DNA of 64,000 nt, from positions 558,001 through 622,000 of the forward strand of contig JAAKBF010000214.1 of assembly GCA_012656075.1 (NCBI GenBank). Reading direction: 5' to 3'. A program made the position numbers and the translations under genes. The notes below the pieces were generated by a model. The model did no database searches. It had not been told where the DNA came from and saw only the letters and a list, made by a program, of their open reading frames with translations. This DNA is from Phytophthora hibernalis. Its lineage: Eukaryota; Oomycota; Peronosporomycetes; Peronosporales; Peronosporaceae. Shown one piece after another: positions 22,201 to 34,200 of this stretch (its first letter is position 1; each line of letters begins with the position of its first letter).

Positions 22201-25200
22201 GGTCACATTTGTCTTGGAGGAGCATGGTTGCCAAATCCGATCGATGGGACTACAGGTCGAATATGTGACCCCGGCTACTATTGTCCTAAGGGTTCGATCA
22301 ACCAGATCCGCTGTGCTAAAGGAACTTACAACAGCTTTGAGAAGGAAAGCTCTTGTGTCTCGTGCCCAGCCGGCGGGTATTGTGATACGAATGCTACGTC
22401 TCCAACGCCATGTCCTCTTCGTTATTACTGCCCCGAAGGCATCAAGGATCCTCTGTTTTGCCCAGATGGAACCTACGGACATCAAGTTGGATTGATGAAC
22501 GCAACCGAGTGCGCTCCATGTAGTGCTGGTAAGTTCTGCGTCGCGGGAACGATTACAGCTTCATGTACTGCTGGGTATTACTGCAGACTGAGAAATAACC
22601 AGCCGAATCCAGCGGCGACAACCTTGAACATATCAAATGCTGATGTTGTGTGGAGGACAGCACTTGGAGGACCGTGCCCGGTCGGCTACTATTGCCCAGA
22701 AGGAGTGCTTGATCCTATTCCATGCCCACGGAATTCGTCACGGCTCACAACTTACGGCATATCTCTAAGCGACTGCGATCCATGCCCCGCAGGAATGACA
22801 TGCGAGGATGGATCCAACACAGTTCCTTGTCCTGCTGGCTCATACTGCTCTTACGAGGTCAGTGAAGTTCCTTGCCCCACTGGCACGTACAATAGCGCGA
22901 AAGGCATGGCAAACCTGGAAGACTGCCTTCCATGCGATGAAGGAAAACTCTGCAACCGAACTGGGATACTGAACCTCACGGGCTACGATTGCCCTCCGGG
23001 TAGCTACTGTCTTTTTGGTTCGAGTGAAGCCCAACCATGTCCTGCTGGAAGCTATCGAGCTGTTAAAGGTGCTAAAAGCTCAGACGATTGTGCGGTGTGT
23101 ACTGGGGGCTCGTACTGCGAAGTCGGGTCAATCCGTCCGGCAGTCTGCAAAGCTACTACGTACTGTCCGGTTGGGTCGGGATCACCACTGTTGTGTCCGG
23201 GCGGCAGCTACTGTCCGTATAACACGACGATACCAGTAAGGTGTCCTGAAGGGTTCTTCTGCCCACCTGCCGTTAGCTCGCCTTCAATTTGCACGCTTGG
23301 TCATTACTGTCCTAGTGGAACCACAACGCAGACCCCCTGTCCACTAGGATACCTAGGCCGCGCGACTCCCTTGGACGGAGCATACACGTCACAGTACTCG
23401 TCCTGTGAAGCTTGTCCTCCCGGAACATTTGGCATTGACGTCAATCGAACTCGGTGTGACCAATGCCTAGAAGGCTACGTGTGTCTCGGCGCCACTAACT
23501 CCAGCCACCCAAAGAGCAGAGAGGTTGACCGAGGTTACCCGTGTCCAGCAGGATACTATTGTCCAGTAGGCAGCTCATCTGAAGTCGCATGCCCGAGTGG
23601 AGCGTACCTGCCGACCTACAAAGCCTCCAACTCGTCAGAATGTCTACTTTGCCCCGAGAATTCATATCAAAATGGAGTAGGTCAGACAAGTTGCTTGCCG
23701 TGTTCTACGAGCGCATTCGCAGGAACTGGGGCCACCAAATGCACTTGCGTTGGTAGCCATCGTGCGTTCCAAATGACTGATGGATACTGCATTTGTGAAC
23801 CGGGTTACGAGTTTTACGACCAAGACATGATTCTGCGTAGTGATGAAGATGGAGATGTAGATTGTCAGCCTATCGTGTACGACCGCTGTAGTAGCAGTCA
23901 AGTACGTTCTGATGATGGATCGTGCGTGTCTGCAAGCGGCAAAGCGTGCGAGGCCAGTTGCAACAACGGTACCGGCACATACGTAGCGAGTCTTGGTGTT
24001 TGTCAGTGCGACGAACAACCTGACCTGGACACGGTATGCAACAAAAAGTGTCGAGATGAAGCGACGCAGATTCATGTCAACAGCACTACAGGCGAGCTAC
24101 AGCTTTATGATCCTCTGACAGGTGAAGTTACCTCCTTATCTGGCGAAGACGTTACTACAGGCCTTGTGTCCAAAGTATCATGCACTTCAGGAAGGAACTG
24201 CCAGCTTCACTCGATTGCAATGTCGACATCGGGCTTCTCGGGGTCATATGCTCCCCGTCGTCCATTTCAAATGCTGCTTCACGAAGACGACGACGATTGA
24301 CTACCGATTTGACCTCTTCTTCGATCGCAAACCCAATGGTTTGCTTGCCAGTGGGAAGTGGACTATTGTTTGATTTGTCGGTGCCGCATTCATACCCGAT
24401 TTACCTGAAAGACTCCATGCTTAACACCAATCCAAGCTTTGACTATGGAGCTTTCCGTGCACTAGCAACGAAAGTGAACGCGAACGCTAGCACTGTATCG
24501 GGTTTCGCGTTCTCGTTCACCGAACCAGGTACTTACGTCTTTGGAAACTCGCTCAACGCAGCATCTCAGACGATTGTAATAGTGATGAAAGCCGGCACAA
24601 GCTGCCCGACAGAGGCCGCCATCGTGCCACTGAACGAGAAGAACCTGATCACTGTCAGTGCTAAGCGCCGCACGGAGGATTTCATCTTAGCGCCAGACTG
24701 GTCACTCATCGTGGGGCTTTTAGGTGGACTGTTTGGTGTCGTCGTAGCTGTCATCGTGGGGCTGCATTACTTCCGTGTCAAGAGCTGGACCAACACGGCT
24801 GTGAAAAGCATCAGCGGATATCGTGCAAAGAGCAAACAGGTTAACCTCGCCTCAATGCACTCAAACGGAACAGTGGCGGTGAATACGAACGATACTCCTG
24901 CTGGTGATGGTGCTCTTTTGGCAACTGAGTCAACTACAGCCCCAGTGATGAAGCTTCAGCTTTGTGGCCTGGAGTCAGAAATAGGGGATATTATGGAAAA
25001 TCATGCCGACTTGGGGCGCTGGGATGAAGAAGACCTGGACCTACGTGAGCTTGTGGATCGACTGCAATTTCATCATGAAGCAGTGTCAAAAAGCTTTGAG
25101 AACCAAAAGGGGGACGTGAAACAACTGATGCAGCACCTTCAAGCGGAGGCTATCGAGCTAAAAAGGCTGTTTGTAAACGCGCTGATGACATCCGACCTGA

Positions 25201-28200
25201 TGTCTCCATCGCCTGATGCGAAACGCAATGACAGTACTGAGAACGAGAACGGAGTGGCCACAATCATTCCGGCGAGTGCGTTGAGTGGGCGTCCACGATC
25301 ACGCAGTGTGGCAGGTAGAGAGAAGTTCTTGCTGGAAAATCTCGAACGTGATCTACTGGACCGTGAAAATTTTCAGCAGAAGAAGGCGACTATGCTGGGT
25401 AGTGTGAGCGAAGGACTCCGAGAGATCGAAGGCTGGGGCGCACAGGTTGCGGAGCTAACCGGGGCGATTGTACAAGAAATGTCCTCCCCAGTCAATGACA
25501 ACGCACCGGAGCGAACGAGTACAAGCGACGAATCCTGTCTTGAACGCGCGCGCATGGTGCTCAGCGACCTGAAGTCCTTGTTGGGGTCGGATCCTATGAC
25601 TCAAACTTTCTCCTCGCTCATTCATCTTGCGGAGGCCGAAAAGGGTAGACGTGAAGTCGGTAACTTTGTTCTGGAGGCATCGCAGCGATACTTCATTCCA
25701 TTTCCCGGGGCTGCAGGTACAACACCCGTGGATGCGGACAGCGGGGTTCAAATGTTGTTGAAACTTCACGATGACGTTGAGAAGACGCGAAACAAGGAGG
25801 ATGAGGCGCTGTTTGTACCGCTGCCAACTCTGCAAAAATTTGGTGTAGCTCTTCCTCAGGTACTTACTACGCTTGACGACCTCGAGGCAAGTTTTCATCG
25901 CGAGCTGGATGCCGTCCGGGAGGAACAGAATCCAGTCAAAGAACGCAATGTTCAAGCGCAAATGCAAAACCGGTTGAACAAATTAATAAAGGAAGTAGCA
26001 GCCGGCGCCAAGAAGGTCAGCGACAAGCTGGAAAAGGAAAACGCTCGTGCTGTTAAACTTCGGCGCGCAGCTCAAGAGGCAGAAGGCACACTAATCAGAG
26101 CCGTTGACAGTGCAAAAGAGCAATGGTGCACTGCTGATCAAGAGCAGAAAAATCGTATTGCTGATGTGAGCGCGAAAGAAGCCGAGGACACACAATTTAG
26201 CATTCCATGTACTTCGTCGACCGCAGAAGAAGAGGCTGAGGCAAAACTTCGTGATGACACACTCTTCCAGATCAAAGAGCTGCTAGTTGATCTTACGACT
26301 CTCCTTCGAAGTCATGGAGTGCCCTCGATGGTCCCATCTGATCAATTGGTAGTATCTGCACCGAGACAAGTTACAACGAAATTGATCGACACGCGAGTAC
26401 TGGCTGACGCGAAACGGAAAATCGAGAATGACACACAGCAAAGTGCCGCCGAGTACGCGTCAGCGCTTGATGCTAGCTACCCGCAACTTTCGACCGTGGA
26501 GAAAGAGCGTCTGCTTGACGACTTCGCTTCGGACCTGTGTCAAATCCAGTCCTCAATGAGTGTAGAAGCTACGCGCACACAAGCAGAGCTAGCAACAAGG
26601 CAGATAGCAACTGATGTACTGCGTGGGGCACAAAAAGCACAATTGCAGCGCCGCGAACAGGAAGATGCTGATGTTTTGCGTGCGCACCATGACGAGGAAG
26701 CACAGTCACTTGAGTCACGGTTTCGAGATGAAGAGCTCGCAATCGAGCAAGAGTATCTCAAAGAGCTGTCAAAGTTGGAAATGGAGTTCAGCAGTGGCGA
26801 TGACGAAGGTGGAGGGGACTTCACTGATCCGCTAGACGATATGTGTGAAGGCTTTGACGCAGCTATGGGAGGTGACGAAAGCCCCCTCCTGAACTAACAG
26901 AAGCCGAAGATTCACCTTCAGATACGGTGAAGGCTCAGCTTGAACCGCTAGGAGACGATAATGCCGACATCATTGCGCAGTTAAACGACGTGTACTCGCA
27001 GGCTTGGAATGACCGTGTTCGGATATTGGCAATGGAAGATGGACTTCGTAAAGAGCAGCTCAATGAACATCTTCGTCGTAAGCGAAATGCTGGAAAAGGA
27101 GAAGTAGAGGAGGGTGGTGCTGCCCCGCGTTCGGAGGAGAAAGTGCAGGAATTGTTGCTGGAGGCTGCCGAGCTGAAGGAAGCAGTGTTAGAAGAGGTCG
27201 TCAAGAAGCAGGATGACATGGATGCTTGGCAACAAGAAACGACAATTTGTGCGGTAGACAAACTACGAAAGCAAATTAGAGAGTGCCAGACTCGTTTGAC
27301 CCAGCACAGTGATCCAGAGAATGACTCGCAGCGTTCTCAAGATGGCGTCGCAGAGCTAACAATTGCTGCAAGGCATGCTGCTCAAAACGATAAGGAGAAG
27401 GGTGAGCAAGTCATTGCAAAATCCGAAGCTAAGCTTCAAGAACTCCAGCGTGAATACGATCGCGACTTCGTGGCTCTACGAGGGGAAATCGAAAACGAAA
27501 GGCTACGTCTGGAGGCTAAGACGCGAACTCGTCTGTCATCAAAGCACCGGCGTCAAGGAACAGCGCAGGATGCCAGCAGAGAAGATTCATGCCTAGATGA
27601 AGAGCCTGGGGGTGACAACGGAAGCAGCTCTGAAGACGAGTTGGAGACGCAGCTGGCAGACTTTTCTGACCAAGCAATTGAAGGGCTAAGAGAAAAGCAT
27701 TTCCAATTGCAACAGGAGATCGAATCCCAGAAGGCCCAAGCCGCCGTCGCTGTAGCCGTCGCAGTGGCTCAATTAGACTACCTGAACGATCTGGAGAGAA
27801 CCGATAAACCACTTTTAGTACCGACAAAGACCATCGATCGGATGAAAACGCCACACTCTCGCCTTCAGCTAACTGGATACCTGTTGGAAGCTCTCGCCAA
27901 CCAAATCCCCGGTCATATCGAAGGTCAAGCACAGCAAGCATTTGATAAGCTACATGCTGACTACGTTGTGGTATGCACAGAACGCCGACGAGGACTTGAA
28001 TCTGATGCAGCAATGCGCAGAGCAAAACTCGAGGAGAAAGTGAATCGTCTGCGACTTGAAAAGGAGCTCGAGAAACCTGGACAACAGCGAAATACTCAGT
28101 TTACTGGTTCTCTACCAGAGTCACTCGATGAAGAAGAGCGCAATGCACTCGCGGGTATCGACGGCGAGTTGAAGACAGCATTGGCAACACTGGACGAAAG

Positions 28201-31200
28201 CACTAGACAGACTGTGAGAAGTCTTGCAAAGTTTGTGGCCTCTACCCTGCACAAAAGCGGTAGATCGGTCGAAGGAAACTGCGCGAGTACCGACAAAAGC
28301 ATGAACTGGCACTAAGCAAGCTCAAACCAGGCGACGAAAAAGAGTTAACGGGGCTAAACATTGCCGTAGTAAATGTGCTCGATGTGTTGGAGGAAGATGC
28401 AGTACAACGCGAAAAGGTAGCAACGCAAGCACGGGAGGTTACTGAACGCGAGATGGAACGCCTAAAATACGAAAGTACGAACGCGTTAGCAGCACTTACC
28501 AATGCACTAGATGCAGAAAAGAGGCGTCAGGAAAAACTACTCCAGCAGCGAATAGCACAAAGGCGAGAGAAGCAACGTAGTCAACTCCCGGCAGGTTCCT
28601 CGTCGGAGGAAGTCGCTGAGATGAACGAGGTCATTTCAAAGCAAGAACTGGAAGAGAACCAGCGACTGGAAGATCAGCTCGAGTCACAGACCCAGCTTGC
28701 GTTTGTCGAAGAGCTTGGCAAGCAACGCGAGCTTGAAGATCGATTGTCACAGCAGCTACGCGATGCTTATGTTGTCGAGGCCGCTGCTATCGCAACGAAA
28801 GAAGCTATTGCGCAGACTCGAGAAGCATTTACGAGCAGTGGAGATGGCGACGATGAAGAGTTCGCGACTTTGATGCAAATGTGGAAGGCTAGAAATCCTG
28901 GGAAATTCTTCGTCGAAGAAGCTACCGGGGTGATTGCACGAAAGAGAAGTATTGTCGAGCGGCTAGCAGCTCTTGCTGAGCCGTCGGTGGCGAACAACGG
29001 TAGCGTTCGGGCCGATGGAGACAATGTTGTGGCTGATACGATGGCAGCTGCAATGGAGCAACAGATCAAGGCTTTGAGTGCGGATCACCTTCGTGCGTGG
29101 CAGAGGCGGCAACAAGAACTACAAGACGATGAAACTCAGCGGAAGGTTGAGCTGGAAAGCCGCTTGTGTCGTAAGCGTGAAGCAAAGTTTCACTCTGTAA
29201 GTGGTGACGGAACATCGCATCCCATTCCTGGTGATCGTGAAGAAGAAGTACAGCGACAGCAGCTTGAAACTACTGCAATCGAGCGCAAATTTGCGTTGGA
29301 GGCTGAGGTTGACACAGATCTCGAGCAACTTGTTGGAGCAGTCCAAACGGCAGGAGCTCAAAGCACGGCAGACGTTGAAGCGCTACTCGCAACTTGCCAC
29401 GCGAATTTTGAAACTGAGATCGCAGCGCTACTCGATGCTTTGCGTACCCAGCGGCAAGCGCAACAAGATGCGCTGCATAAAAAACTAATGCAAAAGCGCC
29501 GTGACAAGCTGCGCGAGCTTGAGAGCAATAGTAGGAATGGTTCAAGTGTACTTGCTGCTTTAGATGATGGCTTGAAGGAAGAGAAGGAGCTTCGTACTAT
29601 TACCGAAAATGAGACCCGACAGCTCAGCGCGCTACACGATCGACTCAGTGACGAAGTAGGTGCAGCATTTACCGAAGCCGAACGCAAGGCTAAATCACGC
29701 TGTGATGCTTGGAACGTTAGCCTCGCTGTCAAAGAAGAAGAGCTGGATTGTATCTATCGGGATCATGAAGAAAGTAGACGTGCGCTTCGTGAGGCATTGA
29801 GTGTGGAGCAGCGAAGGCAACAAGACAAACTCTTGGAGAGAATGGCGCGTCGGCGAACTGAACGACTTGTAGAGTTGAAGAAAGATCATCCGAGCGATCT
29901 AACAAAGGAAGCTGTTCAGCAAGCAATGAAAGTGCTCGACGACGAGCAGGAAGTCGAGCGTTTGCGATTGGATGCCGCGATAAGTGAGCAAACTACGCAG
30001 GCACTTCGTAACCTCGATGATAAAACTCGCACAAATGAAGCCACTTTGCAGATGGAGGCACGACGCCTGCGTAGTGAAGCTGAAGCTGCCGAAGCCGCCC
30101 GCCAAGCACTAGTTGCTGCTCATTGTGCAGAAGCTGAACGAGTCACATGCGAATTCTACGCGTGCTTGGGCAAAGAAGGCGCCTTGGATATCAATGGACT
30201 CAAGACGCAGGACCGTCGGCGTAGGCTCGAACAGAGAATTACTGCGAAGCGTACTCGAAAGGCTAATACGTCTCCGTCTTTATCTCCAACGAAAGTAGAA
30301 CTGACTACCGGGAGTACACAACCAAGAGAGGCTCCGTCGTCAGTACTATCATTGGATGTGGCGGCAGCCGTAGTAGACGACCTGGAACGTGAGCTGCAGA
30401 AGCTGAATGACGAGCATGATCGAGAGTGGGGAGCATTGAAAACTCGAATTGATGACGAGACTCTGTTGCGTAGAGCAAAACTGGCAGAACGACTGCAACA
30501 CAAGCGCCAAGCGCTGCTAGATAACACAACACCGACTGTTTCTGAGAGAAAGAGAGCTGAAGCTGCTCTAGATCGAGAAGAGGCACGTGAAAGCATGGCG
30601 ATCGATGCATCTGCCGCCTCAGCAGCTCGTTCACTTGCGTTGACGATGCTGCACACGCGGGAGAAAGCTGTTGATACTTTTGCTGAGGGGATGGCATCAA
30701 GCACTGACGACATGGATGCGTTATTAAAGGCAACCCGAAGACAACATGATGAAGCTCATCGAAAGTTGTGCGAGTCACTTGTCATGGAGCGCCGCAAGCA
30801 GGAGCAGCTACTTCAGGAACGCCTTTGTCAGCGACGAGCTGCTAGAAAAGAAGGAATCGAAGACATGCCGAAGAAAGGGACAGGACAAGAGGAGGAAGCT
30901 GAATTGACACAAGAATTGGATGACAAGCTTTCAGCTCAGGAGTGCAAGGCGTGGACGAGACTCTGTATGCGCGAGAAGCAAGAGATTGAAGCAGTATTGG
31001 CACCTCTAGAGGCTGCAGCAGGACAGCGTCTTGATGCTGCTGACTTAGCGGAACGGAAGGCACGAGAAGAATTGGAGCGCCTTGCAGCTGAGCATGATCG
31101 ACACTTAGCAGAGCTGCGCGGGAACCTTGACGCGGAGAAACAGCGTCAACAGCTCGCACTTCGTGATAAATTACGCTGTAAGCGTGAGCAGCGTCGAGCG

Positions 31201-34200
31201 GATGCCACTGCGTTGTCTGGAGAGGAAGACAAGGAAGAACACCAAGCAATTAAGATGTTAGAGGCCACGTTTGATGCAGACATGGCACGTATGGAAGCGG
31301 AGGCTCGCGACGTTCATTGTGAGAAGGAGACCGCCTTATTAGCACAAGTTTGTGCACTTTCTGCCAGCAGAGCGGCAGAGGATGCTGCTTCGACCATGCT
31401 CGATGCCGCTCGCCTTGAGGCTGAGCGTGTGAGGGCCGAATATGAAGCAGCTCTAGTCACAAGACGGCAAGGCGTGGAAGCCGATATAGTCCTCAGTCGA
31501 GATGAAATGGCGAGCCGGTTGGCTAGACGACGGCAAAAGCGACGACAGGAACGAGCTCTACAGGAACCACGTGATGCCGCTGATGTAGCGAGAGTGATTC
31601 GTTCTAGTGAACAAGTATCCAAAGCGATCGACGATGACGGTTCTGTTGACCGAGAGATCACTAGCGTGCAGGCCGCTCATGCTCGGAGTGTGCAATCTCG
31701 CCGCCAGCAACTAGATGCAGACACAGCAGCTCGTAAAGCCGGGCTAGCTGCTCGTTTGGATCACAAACGAAAGATCAACGCTGCATCTGCAGACATTGAG
31801 AAAGTTTTGCAGCAAGAAGAGCAGCAGGAGTTGGGGGCCATCGAGCAGGATCGAGCAGCTAAAGAAGCAGGGCTAGAAGCAGAAGATGCGCGTGAGAACG
31901 CACGTCTAGAGAAGACTTTACGCGAAGCATACAAACGTGGTGCCGCATACATCGAGCGACAGCTATCTGCTTGTAAAATAGCTCATGAATCAGAATCAAC
32001 TCGGCTGGAAGAAGCGCTTCGTGCTGAGCGAGCACGTCAAGAGCTATCGTTGAAGCAGAAATTGACGGCTAAGAGGCAGCGACAGAGAGCTGATGGTACT
32101 GAAGCCAAGGACGAAGACAGCATTGCAGTCCAAGTAAATCAAGAGCAAGAATTCCAAGCAACTCAAGCTGAGGTGGATGACCATGAACGTGCTGCTCGGC
32201 AGCAACTTGCGGATCGCCAGCAACAAGAGTTGGAAGAGCTAGCACGCACTCTGGAGCAGGAGGCTGAAGTGCAGCGTCGAGCAGCCTTCGATTTGCAAGC
32301 CGCTGCAGAGCGTGAGCTCAAGCGACTAGAAGAAGAGCATGCACGCGAACGACGCGCTCTACAGGAAGCATTACTAGCAGATCAGCAGAAGCGCGAGGCA
32401 CAACTGCGCGAGAAACTAGCTAAGAAGGGAGCTGCACGTCAAGCAAAAGGTGGTGAAAAGCAGCAAGACGATGCGACTGGAGCTGAAGATGAAGTGGCGA
32501 TGGCCGCGCTGCAAGAGGACTTTATGCAGGAACAAGCTGATGCGTTAGCGCAAGAGCGTGAAAGACAGGAAGCTGCAATGCGCAAAGCGACTACGGAACT
32601 GCAAGATGCAGCGGCACTGACAGCTAAGGCTACAGCAGCTTCACACCAAGCCCAAGAAGAGGCGGCACGCGTAGCAGCAGAGTTCGACAAACATCGCAGT
32701 GAAACCCAGCAGCTCCAGGAAGCGCAGGCAACACAATCAAAGCGCAAACTTGCCGATCGCCTATCTGAGAAAAAGCGCAAGCAGCATCAAGCCCAAAACG
32801 ACAAGAGAGACAGTAGTACCGACGATGCTGTTAAACATTTGCAGGATGAAGCAGAACGCTTGCGACTCGAGGTTCAGATTGAAGCTCAATTGGTGGCATG
32901 CCGTGAGGTGCACGACGCTGAGTCAGCCAAGCTACGAGAGTCTCTACAAGCTGAACGTGAACGTCAAGAACGTGCGTTGCAGGAGCGGATTTCTCGGCGA
33001 AAGGAGAAGCGTGCCTTAACCGATGCCCAGTCATTAGCTAAGATCGACGTGAAAGCTTTAGAAGAGGCCGAGGAGAAGCAGCAACAAAATGAAGAAGCTG
33101 CGTTAGCTAAAGCGTTAGCAGCACAGGAACAAAAAGCCTGGGAAGAAATTCAGCGCAAGCAGGACGAGGACCTTCGCGTGTTGCAAAAGCGCAAACAGCA
33201 ACAAGAGCGCGAACGCTCGGAGCGCCAGCAACAATTAGCTCAAGAGGAGATGAACCGTTTACAGGAAGAACACGAGCGTGAGTTGCGCGCATTGACAGCA
33301 TCACTAGCCCAAGAGCAGGCAAGGCAAGAGGAAAAATTACAGCAACGCATTGCTCGACGACGTGCACGAAAACAACGTCAGGAGGAGGAAGCTGCAGCAA
33401 ACAATGTTAGAAAGCAGCAGACCAGCGCCGATGCTGAGGATGAGGCTCGACTTGCAGCTGAGCGAGAGAAAGCTGAAGCGTTGCTTGAAGCAGAAGCCGA
33501 GGCGGAGGAGAAAGAACGGCAAGAAATTGCTTCCCATCTGGCGAAAATGCTAGAAGAGGAGCATGCTCGACAACGCCGCGAGAAAAAAGAGCTCGAAGCG
33601 CGGCTTGCACGCGAGGCCGATGAGGAGGCTGCAAAACGCGCAGCAGCGTTGGCGCTACAATTTCATCGACAAGCAAATGAGATGGCTGACAAGATGGCTC
33701 GTGAGTTCGACACAAATTTACGTGAGCTTCGTGAGACGCATAGCGCTGATGGCGCGGCACAGAAAGCTCGACTCGAGTCTCGAATTGCCTCCAAGAAAGC
33801 TCGCAAGTTGCGTGAGTTGGAAGAGAAGCGCGAGCTGGAGCGGCAGCGTTTACAAACAAGACAGCAACAAGAAGCTGAAGAAGCTGCCAAGGTTGAAAAA
33901 GAGCGCGAAGAAGCACTCGCAGAGGCAGCAAGACAAGCATCCATTCCCGTTGTCGAAGAGAAGGTGGCTGTTCACCCGTTGTCGCCTGCTGAAGAAAAGG
34001 CTGGGGCCATGATTCGAGCTGCCCGCCAGCAGCAACATGATGTCGCCGCAGTGCAACAGCTTTTACGTACGGCCTTGTGCCATTGAAGCTGTCACTGCTT
34101 GGAGCAGTGGAGTTGGTGGTTGAAGGTCGACACGAACGCGAGTTAGCAACACAACTCGCAGATCTCACAGCAAAAGCATTTGATACTGTACGCCGAGCGT

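Larger units (their letters stand above)
14790..23740 (+). repeat. Tandem GCC2/GCC3 (ephrin-receptor-like) cysteine-rich repeats
   Basis: Dozens of units of about 40-50 residues with the pattern C-x2-CPAG-x-YC followed by PCPxGTYS. Examples are CHECPAGSYN, CTACPAGYACPDPT and CPVGYYCPEG. This matches the Pfam GCC2_GCC3 pattern. Unit length varies and N-glycosylation sequons (NXS/T) are frequent, as expected of an extracellular domain. Repeats near 15100-17500 are short and regular. From about 19000 on, longer spacers occur. Confidence 0.85.

Noticed and set aside
24566..34200. Many long open frames antisense to the giant gene's coiled-coil region
   Set aside because: They mirror Glu/Lys/Arg/Ala-rich repeats, which rarely make stops on the other strand. 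They have no domains of their own.
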